Shown here: one piece after another, positions 26,000 through 34,686 of the stretch
Layout of the letters: the number at the start of each line of letters is the position of its first letter
Position numbering within the stretch: the first letter of the stretch is position 1
Origin: Roseiarcus sp963732155
GTDB lineage: Bacteria; Pseudomonadota; Alphaproteobacteria; Rhizobiales; Beijerinckiaceae
Direction of reading: 5' to 3'
DNA length: 64,000 bases
Assembly: GCA_963732155.1 (NCBI GenBank)
Contig: CAVSYB010000015.1
Location: 434,001-498,000, forward strand
Notes under the pieces: generated by a model
Told to the model about the DNA's origin: nothing
The model's input: only the letters and a program-made list of their open reading frames with translations
Databases searched by the model: none
Position numbers and translations under genes: made by a program

Positions 26000-27802
26000 T
26001 CAACCCTCGATCTCCTCGCGCAGCATCTCCAACGTCAGCCATTCCTCCTCGGCGCGTTCAAGGGCGCTTTGCTTGACCCCGTACTCGCTCGTGGCGCGCT
26101 CGAACGTCCTTGGATCGCGCGCATGGAGCGAGGGATCGGCGAGCAGCGAATCGAGCCTCGCCAGATCCTCCCGCAGGCCGGCCATTCGATCGGGCAGCCG
26201 CTCGAGCGCGTGCTTGTCCTTGAAGGTCAATCGACGCCTGGCGGTCGCCGGCGGCGGCGGATCGCGCGGCTCCTTCGGCGATTTGATCGCCGCAGGCGCG
26301 CTCGGCGCGACCAGCCCGAAGCCGCGCTGGGCGATCATGTCGGAATAGCCGCCGGCATATTCCGTCCAGCGGCCGCCGCCTTCGCAGACGACAATGGAGG
26401 TCGCGACGCGATCGAGAAAATCGCGATCGTGACTGACCAGAATGATCGTCCCGGCGTAGTCGTCGAGCAGCTCCTGCAGCAGATCGAGCGTCTCGATGTC
26501 GAGATCGTTGGTCGGTTCGTCGAGCACGAGCAGGTTCGATGGCTGCGCGAGCGCGCGCGCCAGCATCAGGCGGCCCCGTTCGCCGCCCGACAATTTGCCG
26601 ATCGGCGTGCGCGCCTGTTCCGCGCCAAACAGAAAATCCTTCATGTAGCCGACGACATGCTTGCGTTGGCCGTTGACGGAGACAAAATCGCTGCCCCCGC
26701 CGGTGAGCGCGTCGACCAGCGTCGTCGTCGGCTCGAGGCTCGCGCGACGCTGATCCAGGCTCGCCGTCTCCAGGCCGGCGCCGAGCCGGATCGTTCCTGA
26801 ATCGGGAGCCAGCGCCCCGGTGATCAGGTTCACCAGCGTCGTCTTGCCCGCCCCGTTCGCGCCGACGATCCCGAGCCGGTCGCCCCGCGCGACGCGGATC
26901 GAAAAATCCTTGACGATCGCTCGCCCGCCGTAGGACTTCGCCAGGCCGCGCGCCTCGATGACCAGTTTGCCGGACGCCCCGGCTTCCGAGGCGGTCATCT
27001 TGACCTCGCCCTGGACGCGCCGGGCCTCGCGCCGCTCCTTGCGCAACTGGCCGAGTTCGCCGACCCGCCGCATGTTCCGCTTGCGGCGCGCGGTCACGCC
27101 GTAGCGGAGCCAATGCTCCTCCATGACGATGCGGCGATCGAGTTTGTGGCGCTCGATCTCTTCCTCTTCGAGAAGCCGGTCGCGCCAGGCTTCGAAGTCC
27201 GCAAAGCTCCGGTCGAGCCGACGCGTCTGGCCGCGATCGAGCCAGACCGTCGCCTCCGTCAGGTTAGAGAGCAGGCGCTTGTCGTGACTGATCAGCACGA
27301 AAGCGGAGCGCGTCTGCGCCAGGTGCGTCTCCAGCCATTCAATGGCGAGGAGATCGATGTGATTGGTCGGTTCATCGAGCAGCAGCACGTCCGGCGCGGG
27401 CGCAAGGACCCTGACCAGCGCGGCGCGCCTCGCCTCGCCGCCGGAAAGCGACGACGTCCTGGCGGCGGGGTCGACGCCGAGCTCCTCCATCAGCGCCAGC
27501 GCGCGATGCGGATCGTCCTCATCGCTGAGCCCGTCGAGGACGAACGCCGACGCCGTGTCGAACGCCGAAAGATCCGGCTCCTGCGTCAGGTAGCGCATGC
27601 TCACGCCGGGCTGGGCGAAGCGGCTCCCGGCGTCGGGCTGGATGGCCCCCGCCGCGATCCTGAGCAAGGTCGACTTGCCCGATCCGTTGCGTCCGACCAG
27701 CGCAATCCGCTCTCGCGGGCCGACGGCCAGTTCCGCGCCCTGAAGCAGCGGCTGGCCGCCAAGGGTCAGATGAACGTCTCGCAATTGCAGAACAGGGGGC
27801 AT
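26000..27802 (-). CDS. uup: ABC-F family ATPase (Uup-like)
   Basis: A 600-residue soluble protein with two ABC ATPase domains and no membrane segments. These ATPases act on ribosomes or DNA-transaction complexes, not in transport. Domain 1 has VGRNGSGKSTLLRI, SLSGGEARRAALVR and VLLLDEPTNHID. Domain 2 has VGANGAGKTTLVNL, KLSGGERGRLMLAR and LLVLDEPTNDLDIETLD. The linker is rich in basic residues, and the C-terminus (from about residue 520) is a coiled coil, which points to the Uup subgroup. The ATG at 27802 gives the normal MPPVLQLRDVHLTLGG start. It is divergent from pgi. Confidence 0.88.
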   Translation of the reverse strand: MPPVLQLRDVHLTLGGQPLLQGAELAVGPRERIALVGRNGSGKSTLLRIAAGAIQPDAGSRFAQPGVSMRYLTQEPDLSAFDTASAFVLDGLSDEDDPHRALALMEELGVDPAARTSSLSGGEARRAALVRVLAPAPDVLLLDEPTNHIDLLAIEWLETHLAQTRSAFVLISHDKRLLSNLTEATVWLDRGQTRRLDRSFADFEAWRDRLLEEEEIERHKLDRRIVMEEHWLRYGVTARRKRNMRRVGELGQLRKERREARRVQGEVKMTASEAGASGKLVIEARGLAKSYGGRAIVKDFSIRVARGDRLGIVGANGAGKTTLVNLITGALAPDSGTIRLGAGLETASLDQRRASLEPTTTLVDALTGGGSDFVSVNGQRKHVVGYMKDFLFGAEQARTPIGKLSGGERGRLMLARALAQPSNLLVLDEPTNDLDIETLDLLQELLDDYAGTIILVSHDRDFLDRVATSIVVCEGGGRWTEYAGGYSDMIAQRGFGLVAPSAPAAIKSPKEPRDPPPPATARRRLTFKDKHALERLPDRMAGLREDLARLDSLLADPSLHARDPRTFERATSEYGVKQSALERAEEEWLTLEMLREEIEG

Positions 27803-27951
27803 ATGAAGGGCTCGAACGGAAACCGAGGTCGACACGCTTAGAGGCAAGCGGGACAAAGCGAAAGCTTGATTTCCGCGCCTCCCCCTTCCTGGAGATTTCC
27901 ACGTGTGTCGATCGCCAGATGGGAGGCCAACGCCTCAGAAGGAAGGCCAAG

Positions 27952-29595
27952 ATGCTTGACACAGCGGTTACTGCGGCCCTCGCGGCGCTCACCGTCCATC
28001 GCAGCGAAATTCTGGCGCGCGGCGTCGCTGAAGACTTCGCCGCCGACCCGGCGCGCTTTTCCTCGATGCACGTCGTTGTCGAGGATCTTCTGTTCGATTA
28101 TTCCAAACAGCGGGTCGCCCGCGCCACCCTCGTCCGTCTCGAGGCGCTCGCCAAAGCCGCCGATGTCGAGGGCAAGCGCGAGGCGATGTTTCGCGGCGAC
28201 CTGATCAATTCCACGGAGCGGCGCGCCGCGCTGCACACGGCGCTGCGGAATTTTTCCGGCGCGCCCGTCATGGTCGAAGGCCATGACGTCATGCCGGAAA
28301 TTTCAGCCGAACGCGCCAAGGTCGCCGCCTTCGCGAGCGACGTGCGGGAGGGGCGCTTGCGCGGCGCGCTCGGGCAACCGATGACCGACATCGTCAATAT
28401 CGGCATCGGCGGTTCCGACCTCGGGCCCGCCATGGCGACGCGCGCGCTTTCGCCCTATGCGCCCGCCAACCTGCGGGGCCATTTCGTGTCCAACGTCGAC
28501 GGCGCCGATATCGCCGATACGCTGCGCGGCCTCGATCCCGCCCGCACGCTGTTCATCGTCTCGTCGAAGACCTTCACGACGCAGGAGACGATGACCAACG
28601 CGGCGAGCGCCCGCGCGTGGATCGCCGGCGCGCTCGGCGAGGCGGCGGTCAGCGATCATTTCGCCGCCGTGTCGACCCAGCTCGACAAGGTCGCGCAATT
28701 CGGCATCGGCGCCGACCGCGTCTTCGGTTTTTGGGACTGGGTCGGCGGCCGCTATTCCATCTGGTCCAGCATCGGCCTGCCGCTCGCCATCGCGATCGGG
28801 CCCGAGAAATTCGAGGAATTCCTGCGCGGCGGCTACGAGGTCGACAGGCATTTCCGCGAGGCGCCGATTCTGCAGAACATCCCGATGCTGATGGGGCTGC
28901 TGAGCGTCTGGAATCGCAACATCCTCGGTCATGCGAGCCAGGCGGTGATCCCCTACGACCAACGGCTTTCGCGTTTTCCCGCCTACCTCCAGCAGTTGCA
29001 GATGGAGAGCAACGGCAAGAGCGTCCAGCGCGACGGCTCGCCGGCGGCGACTTCGACCGGCGCGGTGATCTGGGGCGAGCCTGGAACGAACGGCCAGCAC
29101 GCCTTTTTCCAGCTGCTGCATCAGGGAACGGAGATCGTCCCGCTCGACTTTCTGGTCGCGGCCAGGCCGACCAACGCCGACCCCCATCATCACGACCTGC
29201 TGGTCGCCAATTGCTTCGCGCAGGGCGAAGCGCTGATGCGCGGGCGCACGCCGGACGAGGCGGCGACGATCATGCGCGCTCACGGCCAGAGCGCCGAGGA
29301 GGCCGCGAGGCTCGCCCCGCACAAGACGTTTTCGGGGAGCCGGCCTTCGAGCACGCTGCTCTATTCGAAGCTCGATCCGCGCACGCTCGGGCGGCTGATC
29401 GCGCTCTACGAGCACAAGGTGTTCGTCGAGGCGGCGATCTGGAACATCAATCCTTTCGACCAATGGGGCGTCGAGCTCGGCAAGGAGCTCGCCTCGCGCC
29501 TCGCGCCGATCGTCGCGCAGGCGGACGCCGAAACGATCCGTCTCGACGCCTCGACCGCCGGGCTCATCGCTCACCTGCGCAAGCTGCGCGGTTGA
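27952..29595 (+). CDS. pgi: glucose-6-phosphate isomerase
   Basis: Pgi (547 residues, E. coli 549) interconverts glucose 6-phosphate and fructose 6-phosphate. Family signatures are NIGIGGSDLGPAMATRAL, FIVSSKTFTTQETMTNA, VGGRYSIWSSIGLPLAIAIG and the second PROSITE region FNPFDQWGVELGKELA-like NPFDQWGVELGKELA. The catalytic glutamate lies in QLQMESNGKSV. The ATG at 27952 follows GGAAGG with a 5-6 bp spacing; an upstream in-frame start at 27919 is less likely. A GC hairpin overlaps the stop codon. Confidence 0.97.
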   Translation: MLDTAVTAALAALTVHRSEILARGVAEDFAADPARFSSMHVVVEDLLFDYSKQRVARATLVRLEALAKAADVEGKREAMFRGDLINSTERRAALHTALRNFSGAPVMVEGHDVMPEISAERAKVAAFASDVREGRLRGALGQPMTDIVNIGIGGSDLGPAMATRALSPYAPANLRGHFVSNVDGADIADTLRGLDPARTLFIVSSKTFTTQETMTNAASARAWIAGALGEAAVSDHFAAVSTQLDKVAQFGIGADRVFGFWDWVGGRYSIWSSIGLPLAIAIGPEKFEEFLRGGYEVDRHFREAPILQNIPMLMGLLSVWNRNILGHASQAVIPYDQRLSRFPAYLQQLQMESNGKSVQRDGSPAATSTGAVIWGEPGTNGQHAFFQLLHQGTEIVPLDFLVAARPTNADPHHHDLLVANCFAQGEALMRGRTPDEAATIMRAHGQSAEEAARLAPHKTFSGSRPSSTLLYSKLDPRTLGRLIALYEHKVFVEAAIWNINPFDQWGVELGKELASRLAPIVAQADAETIRLDASTAGLIAHLRKLRG

Positions 29596-29603
29596 AGCCG
29601 CGC
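29586..29603. terminator. hairpin at the pgi stop codon
   Basis: GCGCGG / CCGCGC (29586-29591, 29598-29603) with a 6-nt loop containing the pgi TGA. It lies between convergent pgi and the aminopeptidase gene. It lacks a T-tract, so termination activity is uncertain. Confidence 0.35.
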
Positions 29604-29627
29604 CTCGGGGCGGGCGACCCTGGCGGT

Positions 29628-31457
29628 CTATTCGGCGGCGGCCGCCAACGGCCGGGTGGCCCTCTTCAGCCATGCGCGCGTCTCAGCGTCGACGAGCGGC
29701 GCCAGCGCCTTGCGCACGCGCCGGTGATAGGCGTCGAGCCATGAAGCCTCATCGGGGTCCAGCAGGCTCGGCTCGATGAGGCGCGTATCGATCGGCGCCA
29801 GGGTGATCGTCTCGAAGCCCAGCATCTCGCGTTCGGCGCCGGCGATTTTCCGCGGCTCCACGACGACCAGATTCTCGATCCGGATGCCGAAGCGGCCCGC
29901 CGCGTAATAGCCCGGCTCGTTGGAGATGATCATGCCTGGCGCGAGCGGCGCGACGCCGCTCTTGGCGATGCGCTGCGGCCCTTCATGCACCGAGAGATAG
30001 GAGCCGACCCCGTGGCCGACGCCGTGGTCGAAATCGAGCCCGGCCGCCCACAACGCCTGTCGCGCCAGCGCGTCGATCTGCGCCCCGCTGGAGCCTTTGG
30101 GGAATACGGCGCGCGCGATGGCGATGTGGCCCTTGAGCACGCGCGTGAAGCGGTCGCGCATTTCGGCCGTCGGCCGCCCGACGGCGATCGTGCGCGTGAT
30201 GTCGGTCGTGCCGTCCTCGTATTGCCCGCCGCTGTCGATCAGGAAAATGCCGCGCGCGATCGGCAGATTCGTCGCTTCGCTGACCCGATAGTGGGGGATC
30301 GCCGAATTGGGTCCGGCCCCGGCGATGGTCGGAAAGGAAATGTCCTTCAGCTTGCCGGTCTCGCGCCGGAAAGTCTCCAGCGCTCGCGTCGCGATGATTT
30401 CGCTCAGCCCGCCTGTGGGCGCTTCGCGATCGATCCAGGCCAGGAAGCGCGCGATCGCCGCCCCGTCGCGTAATTGCGCGGCCCGCGCGCCCTCGAGCTC
30501 GATCCGGTTCTTGGCCGCCTTCATCGGCGTGATCGGATCGCCGCCGAGGTCCGCCGCGCCGCCCGCCGCCTGCAGCGCCTGGGTCAGGCGGGCGGGCGCG
30601 GTGGCCGGATCGAACGCGAGGCGCTTTCCCTGCGCCCCGAGCCCCTGGAGATCGGCGATCAGGCGGTCCGGTTCGGCGACGTCGGCGAGCGGCGCGAGAT
30701 AGGCGCGCAGCTTCGGCGACAGCTTGCGCCCATAGACATAGAGCGTCGGACGCTCCTCGATCGGCACGATGGCGAAAGCCAGCGGCAGCGGCGTATGAGC
30801 GACGTCGGCGCCGCGGATGTTGAACAACCACGCCACATTATGGGCGTCGCTGACCAGCAGGCCGTCGACCGACTTCAGGCGCGCGCGCAATCGCGCCAGC
30901 TTCGCGTGCGACGTTTCTCCGCAAAAGCGCAGCTTGTGGCGCGTCACGGCCCCCAGAGGCGCGGCGGGCCGATCCGTCCACACGGCGTCGATCGGGTTGG
31001 TTTCAAGCGCAACGAGTTCGCCTCCGGCGCTGCGCGCGGCCTGCGCCAGACGTTCGACGGCGTCGGGGGTATGCAGCCAGGGATCATATCCCAGCCGACC
31101 GCCGCGCTCGAGATTCTGCTCGATCCAGCCTGCCGGCGGCTCGTTGATCAGGTGCAGCGGCGTGAATACCGCGGTGTCGACCTGTTCGGGCGCTTGCAAG
31201 GTGTAGCGTCCATCGACGAAGATCGCCGCCCGATCCATCAGCGCCACGGCGAGGCCGGCCGAACCGGAAAAACCGGTCAGCCACAGCAGCCGCTCGGCCG
31301 AGGCGGGCACATATTCGTTCTGGTGCTCGTCGGCGCGCGGGACGATGAAACCGTCGAGCCCCCTTCGTGTCAGCTCTTCGCGCAACGCCGCGACGCGCGC
31401 GCTTCCCTCCCTCGCATCGCCGACCGTGGCGAAAGACTGAAAACGACTCGCGAACAT
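29628..31457 (-). CDS. aminopeptidase P family protein (M24, three-domain Xaa-Pro type)
   Basis: A 609-residue metallopeptidase that removes N-terminal residues next to proline. It has two creatinase-like N-terminal domains and a C-terminal pita-bread catalytic domain. The metal ligands are visible in IDSGGQYEDGTTDITRT (two aspartates), DHGVGHGVGSYL (histidine), ISNEPGYY (glutamate) and RIENLVVV (glutamate). Length and the extra middle domain match the eukaryotic-like cytosolic aminopeptidase P group. ATG 31457 is preferred, with GGCGAGG upstream; the frame is open to 31517. Confidence 0.93.
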   Translation of the reverse strand: MFASRFQSFATVGDAREGSARVAALREELTRRGLDGFIVPRADEHQNEYVPASAERLLWLTGFSGSAGLAVALMDRAAIFVDGRYTLQAPEQVDTAVFTPLHLINEPPAGWIEQNLERGGRLGYDPWLHTPDAVERLAQAARSAGGELVALETNPIDAVWTDRPAAPLGAVTRHKLRFCGETSHAKLARLRARLKSVDGLLVSDAHNVAWLFNIRGADVAHTPLPLAFAIVPIEERPTLYVYGRKLSPKLRAYLAPLADVAEPDRLIADLQGLGAQGKRLAFDPATAPARLTQALQAAGGAADLGGDPITPMKAAKNRIELEGARAAQLRDGAAIARFLAWIDREAPTGGLSEIIATRALETFRRETGKLKDISFPTIAGAGPNSAIPHYRVSEATNLPIARGIFLIDSGGQYEDGTTDITRTIAVGRPTAEMRDRFTRVLKGHIAIARAVFPKGSSGAQIDALARQALWAAGLDFDHGVGHGVGSYLSVHEGPQRIAKSGVAPLAPGMIISNEPGYYAAGRFGIRIENLVVVEPRKIAGAEREMLGFETITLAPIDTRLIEPSLLDPDEASWLDAYHRRVRKALAPLVDAETRAWLKRATRPLAAAAE

Positions 31458-31583
31458 CGACGCCTCGCCGCCTGAAGCGCGCTCGCAAGAATCCGCGCGC
31501 CGTTTGGACAAGTTCATGCGCCGGATCGGATGTCAAAGGGCGGTTTTGGCGGATCCCGGGCGCCGCGAGACCCGGCCGCCGGG

Positions 31584-32126
31584 CTACTCGCCTTCCATCA
31601 CGACATGGCCGATGAACGGGAGTTCCCGATACGAGTGGGCGACGTCCATTCCGTAGCCCACGACGAAGACGTCTGGACAGGCGAAGCCGACGAAATCGGC
31701 GGCGATCTGCACCGCCCGTTTGCCGGGCTTCTCGAGCATCGCGCAAATCATGACGCGCCGCGCGCCGCGCGCGACGAGCAGATCCTTGGCGAAGGCCAGC
31801 GTGCGCCCCGATTCCAGAATATCGTCGACGAGCAGGACGTCGCGATCCTTCACCGAGGATTCGATATCCTTGAGGATGCGGACCGTTCCCGAGGAAACCG
31901 TGCCCTCCCGATAACTCGACAGGTGGATGAACTCGACATGCGGTTCAAGGCCGGCGCGATGCAAGGCCCGGATCAAATCGGCCGCGAACATGAAGGAGCC
32001 CTTCAGCACCGCGACGACGAGCAGATCCTTGGGTTTGACGGCGGCGATCTCGAGAGCGAGGGCCTGGTTGCGCGCCGCGATCGCCTGTTCGTCGAACAGC
32101 ACCTTGACCTGCCGGGCGCCGCTCAT
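31584..32126 (-). CDS. hpt: hypoxanthine phosphoribosyltransferase
   Basis: Hpt (180 residues) salvages hypoxanthine or guanine to the nucleotide using PRPP. The PRPP-binding motif is DVLLVDDILESGRT, and the N-terminal block LLVVAVLKGSFMFAADLIRA and C-terminal DVFVVGYGMDVAHSYRELPF are typical. Its ATG overlaps the stop of the zinc-ribbon gene by 4 bp, so the two are co-translated. Confidence 0.96.
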   Translation of the reverse strand: MSGARQVKVLFDEQAIAARNQALALEIAAVKPKDLLVVAVLKGSFMFAADLIRALHRAGLEPHVEFIHLSSYREGTVSSGTVRILKDIESSVKDRDVLLVDDILESGRTLAFAKDLLVARGARRVMICAMLEKPGKRAVQIAADFVGFACPDVFVVGYGMDVAHSYRELPFIGHVVMEGE

Positions 32127-32881
32127 AGTCCGTCCCTCATCGGCGCCAGCCTGTCTCCCACCGAGGCGAACTTGACCAGGACGTCGCTGACGCCATCCGG
32201 CGGCGCCGCCAGTCGCGTGCGGAAGGCCACCTGTTCGTCGGGTCCGAGCCTGCTCCTGGGCGCGGGCGCGGTCCAGACATAGAGCTCGCGCTTGTCGACG
32301 CCGCGCAACGCGATGCGAATGTCCGGCGCCTCTGTCGCCGTATCGCGCAAGTTCACAATGGCGCCCTCGATGACCAGCACTCTTCTGTCGCCGAGATCGA
32401 AGATACTCGAATGCACATTGTCAAGCGACAGGCCGCGCAGATTGACCGGCAGGCCGACCGCCGCGAACAGGCGCGCCGTAGTCGGCGCCGCCTTGACGAT
32501 GGCCGTGCGCCCGGCGGCGGCGGCCATCGCGCCGGCGACGATCAGCAATGCCGCCAGCGCCGCGCGCCCGCCTTTTCGGCTCCCGCCGAACCAGAAGAGA
32601 GCCGGAGGGTCCGCCTTCGGTTCGGCTTCTTCGCGCCACACGGCGTTGGCCTGAAGCGAGATCGCCGCCAGACGATGGCCCGTCCCGGCGCCGGCGGCGT
32701 GCGGCGATGCGACCGCAGCGCGCTGTCCCTCGACGATCGGCGGGTCGTCGACCGCGCTCGCGCCCGAGGTGATCACCCATTCCTCGCCACAGCCGACGCA
32801 GCGCAACCGGCAGCCGTTTTCGTCGAGAATGTCGCGCGGAATATGGTATGAGCAAGCGCAGGTCTTGCATACGATCAACAT
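32123..32881 (-). CDS. zinc-ribbon, single-pass membrane protein (DUF3426-like)
   Basis: A 252-residue protein with an N-terminal zinc-ribbon of the MJ0042 type: CKTC and CVGC pairs within MLIVCKTCACSYHIP and RLRCVGCGEEW. A disordered linker follows, then one membrane segment near residues 110-130 (AALAALLIVAGAMAAAAG) and an extracytoplasmic domain with the DUF3426-like pattern VIEGAIVNLRDTATEAPDIRI. The function is unknown. It is divergent from ftsE and upstream of hpt with a 4-bp overlap. The shared upstream region carries a CtrA-type box, so it might be cell-cycle controlled. Confidence 0.85.
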   Translation of the reverse strand: MLIVCKTCACSYHIPRDILDENGCRLRCVGCGEEWVITSGASAVDDPPIVEGQRAAVASPHAAGAGTGHRLAAISLQANAVWREEAEPKADPPALFWFGGSRKGGRAALAALLIVAGAMAAAAGRTAIVKAAPTTARLFAAVGLPVNLRGLSLDNVHSSIFDLGDRRVLVIEGAIVNLRDTATEAPDIRIALRGVDKRELYVWTAPAPRSRLGPDEQVAFRTRLAAPPDGVSDVLVKFASVGDRLAPMRDGL

Positions 32882-32941
32882 GGCGAATCAGACCGGCTCC
32901 GGCGGGCTTGCGCACGCCTTGGCATTTGGTCGCGTTTATGG

Positions 32942-32956
32942 TTAAGGCCGCGTTAA
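32942..32956. promoter_or_regulatory. CtrA-type box upstream of ftsE
   Basis: TTAAGGCCGCGTTAA is a perfect TTAA-N7-TTAA, the alphaproteobacterial CtrA recognition sequence. It lies 54 bp upstream of the chosen ftsE start and 60 bp upstream of the divergent zinc-ribbon gene. A GANTC methylation site (GAATC) is nearby at 32885-32889. Confidence 0.75.
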
Positions 32957-33010
32957 GCGACGCCGCTGTCCGATTTGGCGAACGGATCGAGCGCCACACA
33001 AGGGTTGCAT

Positions 33011-33685
33011 TTGCTTCGCTTCGAGAATGTCGGCCTGAGATACGGGATGGGGGTCGAGGTCGTGCGCGACCTCAGCTTCACCGTCGAGGCTCAAAGCTTC
33101 CAGTTCGTCACGGGCCCTTCCGGCGCCGGCAAGACGACGCTGCTGCGCCTGATGCTGCTGTCCCTCAAGCCGACGCGCGGCATCATCAGAATTTTCGGTC
33201 AGGACGCCTCGACGCTCGACAAGGACGCCATCACCGGCCTGAGGCGTCGCATCGGCGTCGTTTTCCAGGACTTCCGCCTGCTCGATCATCTGACGACCTA
33301 CGAGAACGTCGCGCTGCCGCTGCGCGTGATGGGCCGCAGCGAAGCCGGCTATCGCGCCGAAGTCGTCGAACTGCTGCGATGGGTGGGCCTCGGCGAAAGG
33401 ATGAATGCGTTGCCGGCGGTGCTGTCGGGCGGCGAAAAGCAGCGGGCGGCGATTGCGCGGGCGCTGATCGGGCGGCCCGAACTGCTGCTGGCGGACGAGC
33501 CGACCGGCAACGTCGACCCGGGTCTGGCGCGGCGCTTGCTGCGACTGTTCGTTGAACTCCACAAGTCGGGCACCGCCGTGGTCATCGCGACCCACGATCT
33601 CGCCCTGATGGATCAGTTCGGCGAGGCTCGCCGCCTGGTGGTGGGCGACGGGCGGCTGCAAGTCTTCGATCGCCAGCCGCGATGA
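33011..33685 (+). CDS. ftsE: cell division ATP-binding protein FtsE
   Basis: FtsE (224 residues) is the ATPase that, with FtsX, activates septal peptidoglycan hydrolases. Motifs are Walker A GPSGAGKTT, Q-loop VFQDFRLLDHLTTYENVALP, signature LSGGEKQR and Walker B LLLADEPTGNVD, with H-loop ATHDL. The start is a TTG at 33011 after AAGGG at 33000-33004, giving MLRFENVGLRYG; a TTG at 33005 or an earlier in-frame codon is possible. The stop overlaps the ftsX ATG (ATGA). Confidence 0.94.
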   Translation: MLRFENVGLRYGMGVEVVRDLSFTVEAQSFQFVTGPSGAGKTTLLRLMLLSLKPTRGIIRIFGQDASTLDKDAITGLRRRIGVVFQDFRLLDHLTTYENVALPLRVMGRSEAGYRAEVVELLRWVGLGERMNALPAVLSGGEKQRAAIARALIGRPELLLADEPTGNVDPGLARRLLRLFVELHKSGTAVVIATHDLALMDQFGEARRLVVGDGRLQVFDRQPR

Positions 33686-34632
33686 GCGCCATCGAGCCCC
33701 ACGGCCGCCCCGCGGCGCAGGCGGATGACGCGCTCAAGCGCGATATGCCGCTCGTCCCCGCCGGCTCGATCGCCGGGCGCGCGCTCGTCATCGTGATCGC
33801 CATCATGACGTTTCTGGCGTGTCTGACGGCGGGCGGCGCCATTCTTGTTGCGAACGCCTCGCAAGATTGGCGCGGCGAGATCGCGCGCGAAGTCACGATC
33901 CAGATCAAGCCGACGTCCGGCGAAGACATCGAGGCGCAGGTCGCCAAGGCCTCCGAGGCGGCGCGAAAGGCGCCGGGGGTCGCCGAAGTGCGCGCGCTGT
34001 CCAAGCAGGAGTCCGAACGACTGCTCGAACCCTGGCTCGGCAATGGCCTGGATCTCGACGAATTGCCGATTCCGCGGTTGATCGTCGTGCGCATGCAAAA
34101 CCGCGCGGCGCCCGACATTGCCGCGTTGCGCGAGATTCTCGCCGCGCAGGCGCCGGGGGCCAGCCTCGACGATCACCGCCTGTGGCTGTCGCGTCTCGAC
34201 GCCATGGCGGATGCGATCGTGGTTTTCGCCACGTTATTGTTTCTCCTGATGATTTTCGCGATGGTCATGGCGATCGGCTTCGCGACGCGCGGCGCCATGG
34301 CGGGCAATCGCGAAATCATCGAAGTTCTGCATTTCGTCGGCGCGGCCGACAGCTATATTTCGCGGCAGTTCCAGACCCACTTCCTGCGTCTCGGCCTCAA
34401 GGGCGGGTTGCTTGGCGGCTCCGGCGCCGCGTTGTTCTTCGCCGCCGCCTCGGCGCTGTCGGCGTGGTGGGCCAATTCGGTCGGCGGCGAGGAGATCGGC
34501 GCTCTGTTCGGCGAGTTTTCGCTCGGCTTCAGAGGCTATGTTTCGATTTTGGTCATCGCCGTCGCCATCGCCGTCCTGACCGGCGCGATGTCGCGCATCA
34601 TCGTGTTTCGGCATTTGCGCAGCTTGCAATGA
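33682..34632 (+). CDS. ftsX: cell division protein FtsX
   Basis: FtsX (316 residues) is the membrane partner of FtsE. It has a cytoplasmic N-terminus, a first membrane segment (IAGRALVIVIAIMTFLACL), then a periplasmic loop starting SQDWRGEIAREVTIQI. Three C-terminal segments follow, including TLLFLLMIFAMVMAIGFATR and the last ILVIAVAIAVLTGAM. This topology is standard for FtsX. It overlaps ftsE by 4 bp. In some alphaproteobacteria a YdcF-like gene follows; here plsC follows at 55 bp. Confidence 0.93.
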   Translation: MSAIEPHGRPAAQADDALKRDMPLVPAGSIAGRALVIVIAIMTFLACLTAGGAILVANASQDWRGEIAREVTIQIKPTSGEDIEAQVAKASEAARKAPGVAEVRALSKQESERLLEPWLGNGLDLDELPIPRLIVVRMQNRAAPDIAALREILAAQAPGASLDDHRLWLSRLDAMADAIVVFATLLFLLMIFAMVMAIGFATRGAMAGNREIIEVLHFVGAADSYISRQFQTHFLRLGLKGGLLGGSGAALFFAAASALSAWWANSVGGEEIGALFGEFSLGFRGYVSILVIAVAIAVLTGAMSRIIVFRHLRSLQ

Positions 34633-34686
34633 GCGCTCGATCCGGGCGCCCTTTTCTCGCGCGTCGGATTGGGCGATTGTCGGAGC

